Assembly (NCBI GenBank): GCA_934178475.1
Contig: CAKPQH010000001.1
Coordinates: forward strand, 186,001 to 250,000
Reading direction: 5' to 3'
Origin: an uncultured Clostridia bacterium
GTDB taxonomy: Bacteria; Bacillota; Clostridia; TANB77; CAG-508
Length of the DNA stretch: 64,000 nt
The notes beneath the pieces were generated by a model. The model was not told the DNA's origin. It ran no database searches and saw nothing but the letters and a program-made list of their open reading frames with translations. The translations under genes and the position numbers were made by a program. The stretch's first letter is position 1, and the number at the start of each line of letters is the position of its first letter. Of the stretch, positions 26,104-36,557 are shown piece by piece.

Positions 26104-26928
26104 TTATTTATTATTAAAATACATATATATTTCATTTTTAGTCACATTTCTATCCTTAGCAATTTTTTTTATAATTTCTTTTTTTTCAAACTTTAAATTT
26201 TCATAATACTTATAATGTTCTTCCAAAGATAAATTATTCAAAATATTTTCTTTTTCTATTTTTTTACATCCTTCAATTAATATAATCATTTCCCCTTTTA
26301 AATTATTACTTTTTTCAATTAACTTTTCAATATCATCTCTAATAAATTCTTCATGTATTTTTGTTAATTCTCTTGCTAATACAATCTTTCTATCATCAAT
26401 AATATCTTTTAAATCCATTAATGTATCTTTCAATTTGTGAGGAGCTTCATATATTATTAAAGTTCTAGTTTCATTTTTTATTTCATCTAATTTTTCCTTC
26501 CTCAATTTCTTATTTAAAGGTAAAAAACCAAAAAAAGAAAATTCTTTAGTATCTAATCCTGAAGCAATTAATGCATTTATTGCAGCACATGCTCCTGGTA
26601 TCGGTATTACCTCTATTTGGTTTTCTATTGCTTTTTTCACTACAACTTCACCTGGATCAGATATACCTGGAGTACCAGCATCACTAACAATTGCTATATT
26701 CTTCCCTTCTTTTAATTTTTCAATCAATCCATTTTGTTTTTCTTCTTCATTATGCCTATGATAACTAATTAAAGTTTTTTTAATTTCAAAATGATTTAAT
26801 AATTTCAATGTATTTCTTGTATCTTCTGCAGCAATTAAATCAACACTTTTCAAAATATTTAATGCTCTTAATGTAATATCTTCTAAATTTCCAATAGGTG
26901 TTGCAACCAAATATAATTTTCCATTCAT
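26104..26928 (-). CDS. rsmI: 16S rRNA 2'-O-ribose methyltransferase RsmI
   Basis: Methylates C1402 of 16S rRNA. LYLVATPIGNLEDITLRAL at the N-terminus, AAEDTRNTLKLL, VSDAGTPGISDPG and PGACAAINALIASGL are the tetrapyrrole-methylase-fold RsmI motifs. 274 residues. In many Firmicutes it sits next to the trmN6-like gene, as here, but about 620 AT-rich bases now separate them. Confidence 0.95.
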   Translation of the reverse strand: MNGKLYLVATPIGNLEDITLRALNILKSVDLIAAEDTRNTLKLLNHFEIKKTLISYHRHNEEEKQNGLIEKLKEGKNIAIVSDAGTPGISDPGEVVVKKAIENQIEVIPIPGACAAINALIASGLDTKEFSFFGFLPLNKKLRKEKLDEIKNETRTLIIYEAPHKLKDTLMDLKDIIDDRKIVLARELTKIHEEFIRDDIEKLIEKSNNLKGEMIILIEGCKKIEKENILNNLSLEEHYKYYENLKFEKKEIIKKIAKDRNVTKNEIYMYFNNK

Positions 26929-27547
26929 ATATTTACCTCCCCACTCTTATTATTCAAATATATTTTTTTCAGGTTAAATAAATTCAAATTATTTTATTTA
27001 TCTATATTTACATATAAAATACTATTTTTTATTAATTTTATATTTTTTTATCTAATTTATTCTTTTTTTCTTAATAATTTTATTTTTATATTTCATAAAT
27101 AATATTAAATAATATTTATTTTACTCTAAATAAATACTATTTTATTAAATTTATTTTTTAAATATCAATATTAAAATAAAACTTTATTAGAATTTTGATA
27201 TAATAATACCATATATAATATATATTTATTCAAATTGATTTTTTTATATTTTTTTTAATTCATTAATTATTATTTATAATATATTTCTTTTCATTTTCTT
27301 TTAATTTCTTTATTAATATTTTTTTATCATCATTTTTCAAAAAATAAAAATATTTATATAATTAATAAAAATAAAATATTAATAAATACTCAAATTTGTT
27401 TATTTTTTTCAAAATACATTAAATTTATTTTTTTATAATTATTTAACTTAATTTAATAAACTATATATTTTTTTTCTTCATTTTTCTCATTGTATATTTT
27501 TTATTCTTTTTATTAAATAATATAATTTATTAAAATTTATACTTTAA
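26929..27547. other. 619-base, extremely AT-rich gap
   Basis: Almost only A and T, with T-runs on the plus strand. No frame with a ribosome binding site longer than about 15 codons was found on either strand, and no GC-bearing hairpin. It could hold the rsmI promoter; nothing else is visible. Confidence 0.6.
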
Positions 27548-28291
27548 TTATTTTTTATTATAAATCTTTAATATTTCATCTGTATAACTTCCATCTTTTT
27601 TATATACTATTAAATCCTTTTCAACTTCTAAAAATGGTTTTCCATTTTTAACACCTTTTATTAAAACTAAATTTGGTTTTTTATTTTCATTTGGAGAAAT
27701 CATTTTAATTTTTTTTGGTTCAATTTTTTCTTTTCTCATGATATTAAATATATCCACTAATCTATTTGGTCTATTAACCATGTAAAATTCGCCATAATCT
27801 TTCAGTAAATATGAACTAATTGAAATGAACTCTTCCAAAGAAGCTGTTATCTCATTTTTGGATATGTTTTTTCTTTCTTCATTATTACTAATTCCTGTAT
27901 CCATCTTTTTATATGGTGGATTTGTAACTATTACATCAAAACTTTTTCTATCATAAAAATCTTTTAATTCTAATATATCAATATTTTGTATTTTCACTTT
28001 ATCTTCTAATTTATTTAATTCAACACTTCTACTTGCCATATCAGCAACATCTTTTTGAATTTCTATCCCAGTAAATATACAATTATTTGTTTTTCCCGAA
28101 AGAAGTATTGGTAAAATTCCAGCTCCTGTACCTAAATCAATAATATTAGAGTTATTTTTTATTTCTTTTGCAAAATCAGAAAGCAATACTGCATCCATTC
28201 CAAAACAAAATCCATTTTTATTTTGTATAATTTTTAACCCTTTAAATTCTAAATCATCAATTCTTTCATTTTCTTTTAGTTCTATATCCAT
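27548..28291 (-). CDS. TrmN6-like tRNA1(Val) adenine-N6 methyltransferase
   Basis: SAM-dependent methyltransferase of 247 residues. The SAM motif is IIDLGTGAGILPILL and the N6-adenine motif is NPPYKK (about residue 120). FCFGMDAVLLSDFA near the start is typical of the YfiC/YabB group that modifies A37 of tRNA. ATG 28291 has a GGGAG upstream. Exact target is inferred from the family and the rsmI neighbour. Confidence 0.88.
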   Translation of the reverse strand: MDIELKENERIDDLEFKGLKIIQNKNGFCFGMDAVLLSDFAKEIKNNSNIIDLGTGAGILPILLSGKTNNCIFTGIEIQKDVADMASRSVELNKLEDKVKIQNIDILELKDFYDRKSFDVIVTNPPYKKMDTGISNNEERKNISKNEITASLEEFISISSYLLKDYGEFYMVNRPNRLVDIFNIMRKEKIEPKKIKMISPNENKKPNLVLIKGVKNGKPFLEVEKDLIVYKKDGSYTDEILKIYNKK

Positions 28292-28426
28292 ATTTCTCCC
28301 TAACTTATTATTATCAATTCTTTTTTATAATTTTACTTTCCTATTTAAAAATTCTCACTTTAAATAGCAACACCTCATATATTATACTATATATACACAA
28401 TTTTTTCAAATATGGAGAATCTCGCT

Positions 28427-28615
28427 ATGAATAATCTTATATATTCTAATAATAGCACTAATGAAAAAAGAGGTAATCCACCTCCCAAAAAACATAAACT
28501 TAAATTTAAAGATTACAAAAAAAATACTCAAAAATCATTAAATGAGGTCGAATGTTTCTTAAATAATTTTCACTCTTTTACAAACTATATAAAATTATAT
28601 AAAATTTTAAAATAA
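28427..28615 (+). CDS. Small basic protein of unknown function
   Basis: 62 residues, Lys-rich, ending EVECFLNNFHSFTNYIKLYKILK. GGAG lies 9 nt before the ATG at 28427; an upstream in-frame ATG at 28412 lies within that region. No domain is recognised. It precedes the GerM-type gene on the same strand with 57 bases between, so they may share a message. Confidence 0.6.
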   Translation: MNNLIYSNNSTNEKRGNPPPKKHKLKFKDYKKNTQKSLNEVECFLNNFHSFTNYIKLYKILK

Positions 28616-28672
28616 AGTTCTAAAAAGGACATACTAAAAATAATAATTAAAAAAACGTTTTAGGAGGATATC

Positions 28673-29209
28673 ATGAAAAAAAATAAAACATTTTTAATTA
28701 TTATTTTTATTTTAATCATTTTTATAATTTCAGGTTATTTTATTAGTAAAAATAAAAAAATTAATACTAATAGTAATTTAGAAAATGACTATACACCTGA
28801 AGAAGAAATAAGTGAAGAACAAATGCGAAATACTATTGTTTCTTTATACTTTCTAGACTCTGCTAACAATTGTTTAAAAACTGAAGGAAGATTAATAGAC
28901 AGTGCTAGTTTATTAACTAACCCTTATCAAACTCTAGTTAATCTTCTTATAGAAGGTCCCAAAAATTCAGATTTAACTAAACTGATTCCTGACAATACTA
29001 CACTTATAAATGCATCCATAGATCACTCAAACGTAATACTAAATTTTTCATCTGAAATTTTAAATTTCGCAGATGAAACTCAAAAATACAATATAATAAA
29101 TAGTATTTTAAATACACTTTCTCAACTTAATGAAGTAAACTCATTTAACATACTTATTAATAACGAAGTTTCCGAACAATATCCTGATACATATTCTGTA
29201 ATTCATTAA
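28673..29209 (+). CDS. GerM-type sporulation/germination protein
   Basis: 178 residues with an N-terminal membrane helix and one GerMN domain: VSLYFLDSANNCLKTEGRLI, LLIEGPKNSDLTKLIPDNTTL and an NFSSEI strand follow the family order. Bacillus GerM has two such domains; single-domain versions are common in clostridia and often unassigned. AGGAGG precedes the ATG. Function in the spore envelope is inferred from the family. Confidence 0.85.
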   Translation: MKKNKTFLIIIFILIIFIISGYFISKNKKINTNSNLENDYTPEEEISEEQMRNTIVSLYFLDSANNCLKTEGRLIDSASLLTNPYQTLVNLLIEGPKNSDLTKLIPDNTTLINASIDHSNVILNFSSEILNFADETQKYNIINSILNTLSQLNEVNSFNILINNEVSEQYPDTYSVIH

Positions 29210-29329
29210 ATTTTAACTGACCATTTTTACAATTATTTCAAGTCGATTTTTGTTGACAAACACAATAAAATATTATAAATTAATAATTAGAAAATTAAAT
29301 ATTTAAAATAAATAAAATAGAGGTAATAT

Positions 29330-30859
29330 ATGATTATAGAAGAAGAAAAAATAGCTAACTCAACCACTACTCCTGAAGCTTTATCTATTAATGATAATTC
29401 AACTTCTAAAAAACATGTATTAATTTTATTATCTATTTTTATTGGTAGTTTTTTATTAATATTAATTTTAGTATTTGCTATATTTACAATATACAATTAT
29501 AAACAAAGTAATGTTATTACTAAGGGAATCTACATTAGCGGAATTGATGTATCAAACTTAAGTATAGAAAAAGCTAAAGAAAAAATATCAAAATATTATA
29601 AAGACAATATATTAAATAATGATATAAAATTAACTCATGGAGACTATGAAACTTACATAAATACCGATGAAATTGAATTATCTTATGATATAAATTCAGC
29701 TGTAAATTATGCTTATCAAATTGGTAAAAATGGCAATATTATTTGGGATAATTACTCTATATTTAATACTTTATTAAATAATATTAACATCATGCCAACA
29801 TATACTTTAAACGAAAATAATCTTAATAAATTTTTAAATAATATATCTACTGAAATTCCTGATGCCGTAATAGAAAGTAGTCATTACATAGATAATAATA
29901 ACTTAATTATCACAAAAGGATCTTCAGGTAATATAGTTGATGTAGAAAAAACAAAAGACTTAATTGAACATGAAATTTACTACATAAATTTCATTGGGAA
30001 TAGTATTGAAATAAAAACAACTCCAAAAGAACCTAAAGAAATAGATTTAAATGCCATTCATTCTGAAATATATAAAGAACCAAAAGATGCATATTATACA
30101 ACAAATCCTTATTCTGTATATCCTTCAGAAAATGGATTAGATTTTAAAATATCTTTAGAAGAAGCGCAAAATTTATTAGCATCTTCTGAAAGTGAATGCA
30201 CTATTCCTTTAAAAACACTAAAACCCAGCGTTACAACAAATATGATTGGAGTAGAAGCATTTCCAGATTTACTTGCAAGATTTTCAACAAAATATGCAGC
30301 ATCTAACAAAAATAGAACAACCAATCTTCGTATAGCAGCTAATAAAATAAATGGATATGTTTTACTTCCAAATGAAGTATTCTCATACAATAATGTAGTC
30401 GGTGAAAGAACGATCTCATCAGGATATAAAGAAGCTGCTGTATATGAAAATGGCGCTGTTGTTCAAGGTTTAGGAGGAGGCATCTGTCAAATATCAACAA
30501 CATTATTTAACTGTTCTCTTCTTGCAAACTTAGAAATTGTTGAACTTTATAACCACCAATTTGTTCCATCATATGTAAAAGCAGGACGAGATGCTACAGT
30601 AGTTTATGGAATGAAAGATTTCAAATTCAAAAACAGTAGAAATCACGCTATAAAAATCACATGTTCCGTAGAAAATGGAACTGCAACATTTAATATATAT
30701 GGCGTAAAAGAACAAAACGAATATGATGTCAGTATAAATGCATATGTTACAAGTCAAAATGCAAAATATATAAAATCTTCAACATATAGAATATTAAAAT
30801 CAAATGGACAAATAATAAAAAATGAATTTATATCTAACTATACATATAAAACACATTAA
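29330..30859 (+). CDS. YoaR/VanW-family surface protein
   Basis: 509 residues: cytoplasmic N-terminus, one membrane helix (about residues 28-55), a peptidoglycan-binding-type domain (KGIYISGIDVSNLSIEKAK...) and a VanW domain (NLRIAANKINGYVLLPNEVFSYNNVVG, GGGICQISTTLFN, HQFVPSYV) in short blocks. GAGG precedes the ATG. VanW-domain proteins occur in many clostridia without vancomycin resistance, and no resistance genes accompany it. A wall-associated role is inferred. Confidence 0.9.
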   Translation: MIIEEEKIANSTTTPEALSINDNSTSKKHVLILLSIFIGSFLLILILVFAIFTIYNYKQSNVITKGIYISGIDVSNLSIEKAKEKISKYYKDNILNNDIKLTHGDYETYINTDEIELSYDINSAVNYAYQIGKNGNIIWDNYSIFNTLLNNINIMPTYTLNENNLNKFLNNISTEIPDAVIESSHYIDNNNLIITKGSSGNIVDVEKTKDLIEHEIYYINFIGNSIEIKTTPKEPKEIDLNAIHSEIYKEPKDAYYTTNPYSVYPSENGLDFKISLEEAQNLLASSESECTIPLKTLKPSVTTNMIGVEAFPDLLARFSTKYAASNKNRTTNLRIAANKINGYVLLPNEVFSYNNVVGERTISSGYKEAAVYENGAVVQGLGGGICQISTTLFNCSLLANLEIVELYNHQFVPSYVKAGRDATVVYGMKDFKFKNSRNHAIKITCSVENGTATFNIYGVKEQNEYDVSINAYVTSQNAKYIKSSTYRILKSNGQIIKNEFISNYTYKTH

Positions 30860-30860
30860 A

Positions 30861-30898
30861 GTATTAAATTAGTAATTCTAATTTAGTGCTTTTTTATT
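30861..30898 (+). terminator. Terminator of the VanW-family gene
   Basis: GTATTAAATTAG pairs with CTAATTTAGTGC (two G-U pairs), followed by T6. Confidence 0.85.
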
Positions 30899-30932
30899 AT
30901 ATTTCCACACATTATATTCCAATTTTTTCCAT

Positions 30933-30961
30933 TTGACAAAAATCCCATTTTAATATAGAAT
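30933..30961 (+). promoter_or_regulatory. Promoter of the activase gene
   Basis: TTGACA (30933-30938), 17-nt spacer, TAGAAT (30956-30961). Confidence 0.7.
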
Positions 30962-31018
30962 TATAAAATTAAGGGAATGTTTTTTATAATATCTTTAAAC
31001 ATTTAAAGGAGTATGAAT

Positions 31019-34000
31019 ATGGAAAAAGAAATTTTACACGTAGGACTTGATGTAGGCTCTACAACAGTAAAAATAATTGTTATGAATGAATCTCAAGAAA
31101 CTATATATAAAAATTATAGACGACATTTTTCTGATACCAAAAATACTGTATGTGAAGTATTATCAGAATTAAACAATATGTATCCAAATAAAAACTTTAC
31201 GCTAGCGTTAACTGGTTCAGGTGCTATGTCTGCTTCTAAGTTTTTAAATGTAAACTTTATCCAAGAAGTTGTTTCTTGTAAAAGAGCTGTTGAAAAATAT
31301 ATTCCTGAAACCGATGTTGTTATAGAGCTTGGTGGAGAAGATGCAAAAATAATATATTTTGATAAATCTATTGAACAACGTATGAATGGAACATGCGCAG
31401 GTGGTACAGGTGCATTTATTGATCAAATGGCATCTCTTTTACACACAGACAATAACGGACTAAATGAACTTGCCAAAAATTACCAAACTATTTATCCAAT
31501 AGCTTCTCGTTGTGGTGTTTTTGCAAAAACAGATATACAACCATTAATAAATGAAGGAGCTGCTAAAGAAGACATCGCAGCATCAATTTTTCAAGCAGTT
31601 GTAAATCAAACTATAAGCGGTCTTGCTTGCGGAAGACCTATTAGAGGAAAAGTTGCATTTCTAGGTGGACCTTTAACATACTTATCAGAATTAAGAAATA
31701 GATTTATTCAAACATTAAATTTAACAAGTAATGAAATAATAATTCCAGAAGAAGCTCATCTTTTAGTTGCTAAAGGGGCGGCTCTTGATTCCCTAAGTGA
31801 AACTCCTTTTTCAAATAAAGAATTAGAAGAAAAAATACATAATTTAAAAATATCACAAGATAACACAACAAATCCAATAGAACCATTATTTAAAGATGAA
31901 AACGAATATAAATCTTTTAGAGAAAGACATCAAAAAGATTGTGTTAAAAAAAATAAACTTGCTGGATACAAAGGCGATTGCTTTATAGGTATAGATGCAG
32001 GTTCAACAACAACAAAACTTGTTCTAATAGATAGAGATGGCGTTTTACTTTATTCATTATATGGTAATAATAACGGTAACCCTTTAAAAAGTGTTATTGA
32101 AATGTTAGAAAATTTATATAGCGTTTTACCTGTTGATGCAAAAATTAGATTTAGTGGAATTACAGGATATGGTGAGAAATTAATACAAACTGCATTAAAC
32201 ATTGACCTTGGAGAAATAGAAACAATCGCTCATTATACAGCAGCTAAAAAGTTTGAACCAAATGTCACTAGTATTGTTGATATTGGTGGACAAGACATGA
32301 AATATATACGACTAAAAAACAATGCTATAGATAGCATCATGTTAAATGAAGCTTGTTCATCAGGTTGTGGTTCTTTCATTGAAACTTTTGCTAAAAGTTT
32401 AGGTCTTTCTATAGAAGAATTCGTTGAAAAAGCAATAAAATCTAAAAGACCTGTTGACTTAGGTTCAAGATGCACTGTATTTATGAATTCAAAAATAAAG
32501 CAAGCTCAAAAGGAAGGTTATACTGTAGGAGATATATCTAGTGGTCTTTCATATTCCGTTATAAAAAATGCTATTCAAAAGGTTATGAAAGTAAGAGATG
32601 TAGAAACATTAGGTAACAAAATAGTAGTACAAGGCGGTACTTTTTATAATGATGCCGTACTTCGTGCCTTTGAAAAAATTGTTGGTAAAAACGTTATACG
32701 TCCAGACATCGCTGGATTAATGGGAGCTTACGGAATAGCTTTACTTGCAAAAGAACAATTTGAAACTAATATGGATATGAATTATTATTCTACGATATCA
32801 AAAATAGACGAATTACATAATTTAAATATAAAAATAACACATGCTAGATGTAATAAATGTGAAAATCATTGCAATCTAACAATTAATAATTTTGGTGATG
32901 GTAAAAAATTCATATCTGGTAATAGATGCGAAAAAGGTGCTGGTATTACCTCTAAATCTAAAAATTTACCAAACTTAGTAAAATATAAATATGATAGAAT
33001 TTTTAACTATACACCTATAGAAGAACAATACGCAACAAGAGGAACTATAGGAATTCCAAGAGTATTAAATATGTATGAAGATTATCCTTTCTGGTTTACT
33101 TTCCTAACTTCTCTAGGTTTTAGAGTCGTCATTTCAGATAAAAGCACAAGGAAAACATATGAAGATGGTATGGAATCAATGCCTTCAGAATCAGTATGTT
33201 ATCCTGCGAAATTATCACATGGACATATAATAAACTTATTAGCAAAAGGAATAACTACTATATTCTATCCTTGCATGCCATATTCTAGGAAAGAATTTGA
33301 AAAAGCAGATAATCATTATAACTGTCCTATAGTAATTTCTTATTCTGAAGTATTAAAAAACAATATAGAAGAATTAAAAAATAAAAATATTAAATTTATT
33401 AATCCATTTTTACCTTTTGATGAAAAAAATCTTGTAAAAAAGATAATGGAATTAGATGAATTTAAAGAATATAATTTTACAAAACAAGAATTAAAAGAAG
33501 CTGCTAAAAAAGCTGAAGAAGAATATCAAAAATGCAAAAAAGATATTCACGAAAAAGGAAGAGATACTGTAAAATACATTGAAGAAAACAACTTAAAAGG
33601 AATAGTTCTTGCAGGTAGACCTTACCATATAGATCCAGAAATAAACCATGGAATAGATACATTAATTAATTCATTAGGACTTTGTGTACTTACTGGAGAT
33701 AGTATTGCACCTCTTTCTGAAGTAAAACGTCCATTAAGAGTAGTAGATCAATGGATGTTCCATTCAAGACTTTATGCTGCTGCTAATTTTGTTGGTCAAC
33801 ATGATAATCTAGAATTAATCCAATTAAATTCTTTTGGTTGTGGTGTAGATGCAGTTACAACTGACCAAGTTGAAGAAATATTAGCAAGCTATGATAAAAT
33901 GTATACATTGATAAAAATAGACGAAGTAAACAATCTTGGCGCTGTTAAAATACGTATACGTTCTCTTCTAGCAAGTATGAATAAACGTAAAATAGATAAA

Positions 34001-35275
34001 AATGAACAACTAGGAAATTATGAAGTAAATAAAAAATTATTTACAAAACCGATGAGAAATAATTACACTATATTAATTCCTCAAATGATACCTGTTCACT
34101 TTGAACTATTAGAAAAAGCTATGCAACTTAGTGGATATAACGCTGTACTGCTTAGGGAATGTACAGATAAAACAGTTGAAACGGGACTAAAATATGTAAA
34201 TAATGATGCATGTTATCCATCTATATTAGTTACTGGTCAAATGATTGAAGCTCTTCAATCTGGAAAATATGATGTAAATAAAACTGCTTTAATTATGTCT
34301 CAAACAGGTGGTGGATGTAGAGCAACAAATTATATTGGGTTCATCCGAAAAGCTCTAAAAGATGCTGGATTTGAACAAGTTCCAATAATATCTTTTAATG
34401 TCGTTGGTATGGAGAAAATGTCTGGATTTAAATTAACACCAAAATTAATAGATAAACTAGTTAAAGCAGTCATATTAGGAGATTTATTACAAAAAGTATT
34501 GCATAAAAACAGAGCTTATGAAATTAATAAAGGTGAAACAGACAAACTTTATAATGAATGGCTTGAAAAATCAAAAAAGGTTCTTGAATCAAATTCAAAT
34601 AAAGAATTTAAAAAAGCTATTTATGATATAGTAAATGATTTTGAGAAAATAAAACTTGACACATCAATTGAAAAACCTAAAGTAGGTATTGTAGGAGAAG
34701 TTTTAATTAAATATCACCCTTTTGGAAATAATTATGTAACAGATTTATTAGAAAAAGAAGGTGCAGAAGTAATTGTTCCTGATTTTATGGGATTTGTTAA
34801 ATTCATGGCAACACACAAAATAACTTTTAATGAATTACTAAATATAAACAAAAAATCAGCAAAAATAATGAAATTTGCATTAAGCTTAATTGATATAATG
34901 GAAAAAGACACAATAGCAGCACTAAAAAGTTCAAAAAAGAATTATTTATTACCATGCAACATATGGCACTTAGAATCACAAGTAAAAGATATTTTATCAA
35001 TTGGAAATCAAACTGGAGAAGGTTGGTTCCTAACAGCTGAAATGATAGAATATATTGAAAATGATATTCCAAATATAATATGTGTACAACCTTTTGCTTG
35101 TTTACCAAATCACGTTGTTGGAAAAGGTGTAATAAAAACAATTAGAGAAAAATATCCTGAAGCTAATATTACTCCTGTTGACTACGACCCTGGTGCAAGT
35201 GAAACAAATCAAACAAACAGAATTAAATTATTAATGACTGTTGCAAAAGATAATCTAAAAAATAAAAATAATTAA
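31019..35275 (+). CDS. Large acyl-CoA dehydratase activase-related protein (two BadF/HgdC ATPase domains)
   Basis: 1,418 residues. Two ASKHA ATPase domains are fused: first GLDVGSTTVKIIVM, later GIDAGSTTTKLVLIDRDG. Each has the Cys-containing motif of HgdC-type activators (MNGTCAGGTGAFIDQM; NEACSSGCGSFIETFA) that binds a bridging [4Fe-4S] cluster in characterised activators. The C-terminal half has DUF2229-like and HgdB-like regions with many Cys (ARCNKCENHCN, SESVCYPAKLSHGH, CMPYSR, NNDACYPSI, GGGCRATNY). ATG 31019 is 7 nt after GGAG. No dehydratase subunits are adjacent, so the partner is unknown. Such fused proteins are widespread in anaerobic Firmicutes. Confidence 0.92.
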   Translation: MEKEILHVGLDVGSTTVKIIVMNESQETIYKNYRRHFSDTKNTVCEVLSELNNMYPNKNFTLALTGSGAMSASKFLNVNFIQEVVSCKRAVEKYIPETDVVIELGGEDAKIIYFDKSIEQRMNGTCAGGTGAFIDQMASLLHTDNNGLNELAKNYQTIYPIASRCGVFAKTDIQPLINEGAAKEDIAASIFQAVVNQTISGLACGRPIRGKVAFLGGPLTYLSELRNRFIQTLNLTSNEIIIPEEAHLLVAKGAALDSLSETPFSNKELEEKIHNLKISQDNTTNPIEPLFKDENEYKSFRERHQKDCVKKNKLAGYKGDCFIGIDAGSTTTKLVLIDRDGVLLYSLYGNNNGNPLKSVIEMLENLYSVLPVDAKIRFSGITGYGEKLIQTALNIDLGEIETIAHYTAAKKFEPNVTSIVDIGGQDMKYIRLKNNAIDSIMLNEACSSGCGSFIETFAKSLGLSIEEFVEKAIKSKRPVDLGSRCTVFMNSKIKQAQKEGYTVGDISSGLSYSVIKNAIQKVMKVRDVETLGNKIVVQGGTFYNDAVLRAFEKIVGKNVIRPDIAGLMGAYGIALLAKEQFETNMDMNYYSTISKIDELHNLNIKITHARCNKCENHCNLTINNFGDGKKFISGNRCEKGAGITSKSKNLPNLVKYKYDRIFNYTPIEEQYATRGTIGIPRVLNMYEDYPFWFTFLTSLGFRVVISDKSTRKTYEDGMESMPSESVCYPAKLSHGHIINLLAKGITTIFYPCMPYSRKEFEKADNHYNCPIVISYSEVLKNNIEELKNKNIKFINPFLPFDEKNLVKKIMELDEFKEYNFTKQELKEAAKKAEEEYQKCKKDIHEKGRDTVKYIEENNLKGIVLAGRPYHIDPEINHGIDTLINSLGLCVLTGDSIAPLSEVKRPLRVVDQWMFHSRLYAAANFVGQHDNLELIQLNSFGCGVDAVTTDQVEEILASYDKMYTLIKIDEVNNLGAVKIRIRSLLASMNKRKIDKNEQLGNYEVNKKLFTKPMRNNYTILIPQMIPVHFELLEKAMQLSGYNAVLLRECTDKTVETGLKYVNNDACYPSILVTGQMIEALQSGKYDVNKTALIMSQTGGGCRATNYIGFIRKALKDAGFEQVPIISFNVVGMEKMSGFKLTPKLIDKLVKAVILGDLLQKVLHKNRAYEINKGETDKLYNEWLEKSKKVLESNSNKEFKKAIYDIVNDFEKIKLDTSIEKPKVGIVGEVLIKYHPFGNNYVTDLLEKEGAEVIVPDFMGFVKFMATHKITFNELLNINKKSAKIMKFALSLIDIMEKDTIAALKSSKKNYLLPCNIWHLESQVKDILSIGNQTGEGWFLTAEMIEYIENDIPNIICVQPFACLPNHVVGKGVIKTIREKYPEANITPVDYDPGASETNQTNRIKLLMTVAKDNLKNKNN

Positions 35276-35613
35276 TTTAAATTTTATTTATATAAAATAG
35301 TATAAAATAAATAAAAAAACATTTAATTAGTTTAAAATAGAAAAAATAATAAAAACAAGCTAAAATGATTTTATTTGAATTTATTTAATTCTAAAAAAAT
35401 TATTTTGGCTTGTTACTATTATCAAATATATATTTATTTTTTACTGTAAAAATAAATTTAATTATATAAAAATATTTTTTAAAAAATAAATCAATAAAAA
35501 ATTATTAAATTAAAATAAAATAAATTAAAATTAAATTTTAAAATATAACTAAAATATTGAAAAAAAATATATATTTGTTATAATTAATTATATAAAATAA
35601 AATAGGAGTAAAA
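35276..35613. other. AT-rich gap with a long hairpin
   Basis: ACAAGCTAAAAT (35355-35366) pairs with the ATTTTGGCTTGT arm ending at 35413, probably the activase terminator. The rest is AAATA/AAATT-type low-complexity sequence. No coding frame seen. Confidence 0.6.
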
Positions 35614-36255
35614 ATGAAAAATTATTATGAATTGTTAGAAGTAGATAAAAACGCCTCACCAGAAATAATTGAAAAAGCATATAAAATATTAGTAAAAAAA
35701 TATCATCCAGACTTACAACAAAACGTAACAGATAAGAAATTTGCTGAAGAACAAATAAAATTAATTAATGAAGCTTATGATACTTTGTCTGACAAAAATA
35801 AAAAAGAAAATTATGATGCTAATTTACAAAATAATTATATTTCGCAAGAACAATATAATATATTAATAAATGAAAATATTAAATTAAAAAAACAACTAAA
35901 TGTTTTAGAAGAAAAATTAAATATTAATTATACAAATTTAAATAATGAAACACATAATAATTATAATAGTTCATACACTACCTATAAAAACAACAGCACT
36001 AACAATAATAATATATATAATGAAAATTATTATCCAAACGACAACACTCCAAATGCTAAAGATTATTTTCTTTATAATTTAAAACAATTATCTATACGAT
36101 TATTTAAACTAATTTTAGCTTTACTTTTAATAGGATTAGCAATTTTTATTTTATTCAAACTTCCATTTTTTAATAATTTAATTCAAGGTAAAAATTTTCT
36201 ATTTTTTATAGCACTTATTATTGGCTTTATTTATTTTTATAAAAACAGTGGTTAA
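35614..36255 (+). CDS. Membrane-bound J-domain protein
   Basis: 213 residues. The N-terminal J-domain (about residues 1-65) has NYYELLEVDKNAS, the HPD motif in KKYHPDLQ and NEAYDTLSDKNKKENYD. A coiled-coil and an Asn/Tyr-rich linker follow, then two membrane helices at the C-terminus. It lacks the G/F and zinc domains of DnaJ, so it would recruit an Hsp70 to the membrane. AGGAG precedes the ATG. It is monocistronic, bounded by repeat tracts. Confidence 0.88.
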   Translation: MKNYYELLEVDKNASPEIIEKAYKILVKKYHPDLQQNVTDKKFAEEQIKLINEAYDTLSDKNKKENYDANLQNNYISQEQYNILINENIKLKKQLNVLEEKLNINYTNLNNETHNNYNSSYTTYKNNSTNNNNIYNENYYPNDNTPNAKDYFLYNLKQLSIRLFKLILALLLIGLAIFILFKLPFFNNLIQGKNFLFFIALIIGFIYFYKNSG

Positions 36256-36472
36256 TAAATTATAAAATAAAATAAAATAAAATAAAATAAAATAAAATAA
36301 ATTAAATTAAAATAAAATAAATTAAATTAAAAATTATTTTATTTAAACATAAAAAATAGCAAAAAAAAGATAAAAAAATTTTAAATTAATTAAAAATACC
36401 AAATAATATATAACTAGTTAAAAATAGTCTAAAATAATTTTATTTCGTTTTAAAAAAATATTTTTGCTAAAA
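36256..36472. repeat. (AAATA)n tract and AT-rich sequence
   Basis: About seven AAATA units (36262-36300) grading into AAATT, then AT-rich sequence bounded by TAGCAAAAA (36357) and TTTTTGCTA (near 36470), a distant inverted repeat. Same motif and sense as the tract at 12297. Confidence 0.75.
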
Positions 36473-36476
36473 AATA

Positions 36477-36515
36477 AAAGTGAAAGTTAAATTTTTAATG
36501 TCAACTTTCACTTTT
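36477..36515. terminator. Terminator of the ABC exporter operon
   Basis: AAAAGTGAAAGTT and AACTTTCACTTTT form a 13-bp perfect stem with A/T runs on both sides, downstream of the permease on the minus strand. Confidence 0.85.
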
Positions 36516-36557
36516 ATTTTTTTATCTTATAAAACATATAAAAATTTATTAATATTT

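Noticed and set aside
26929..27547. Hidden gene in the AT-rich gap
   Set aside because: No frame with a ribosome binding site and no codon-like composition on either strand.
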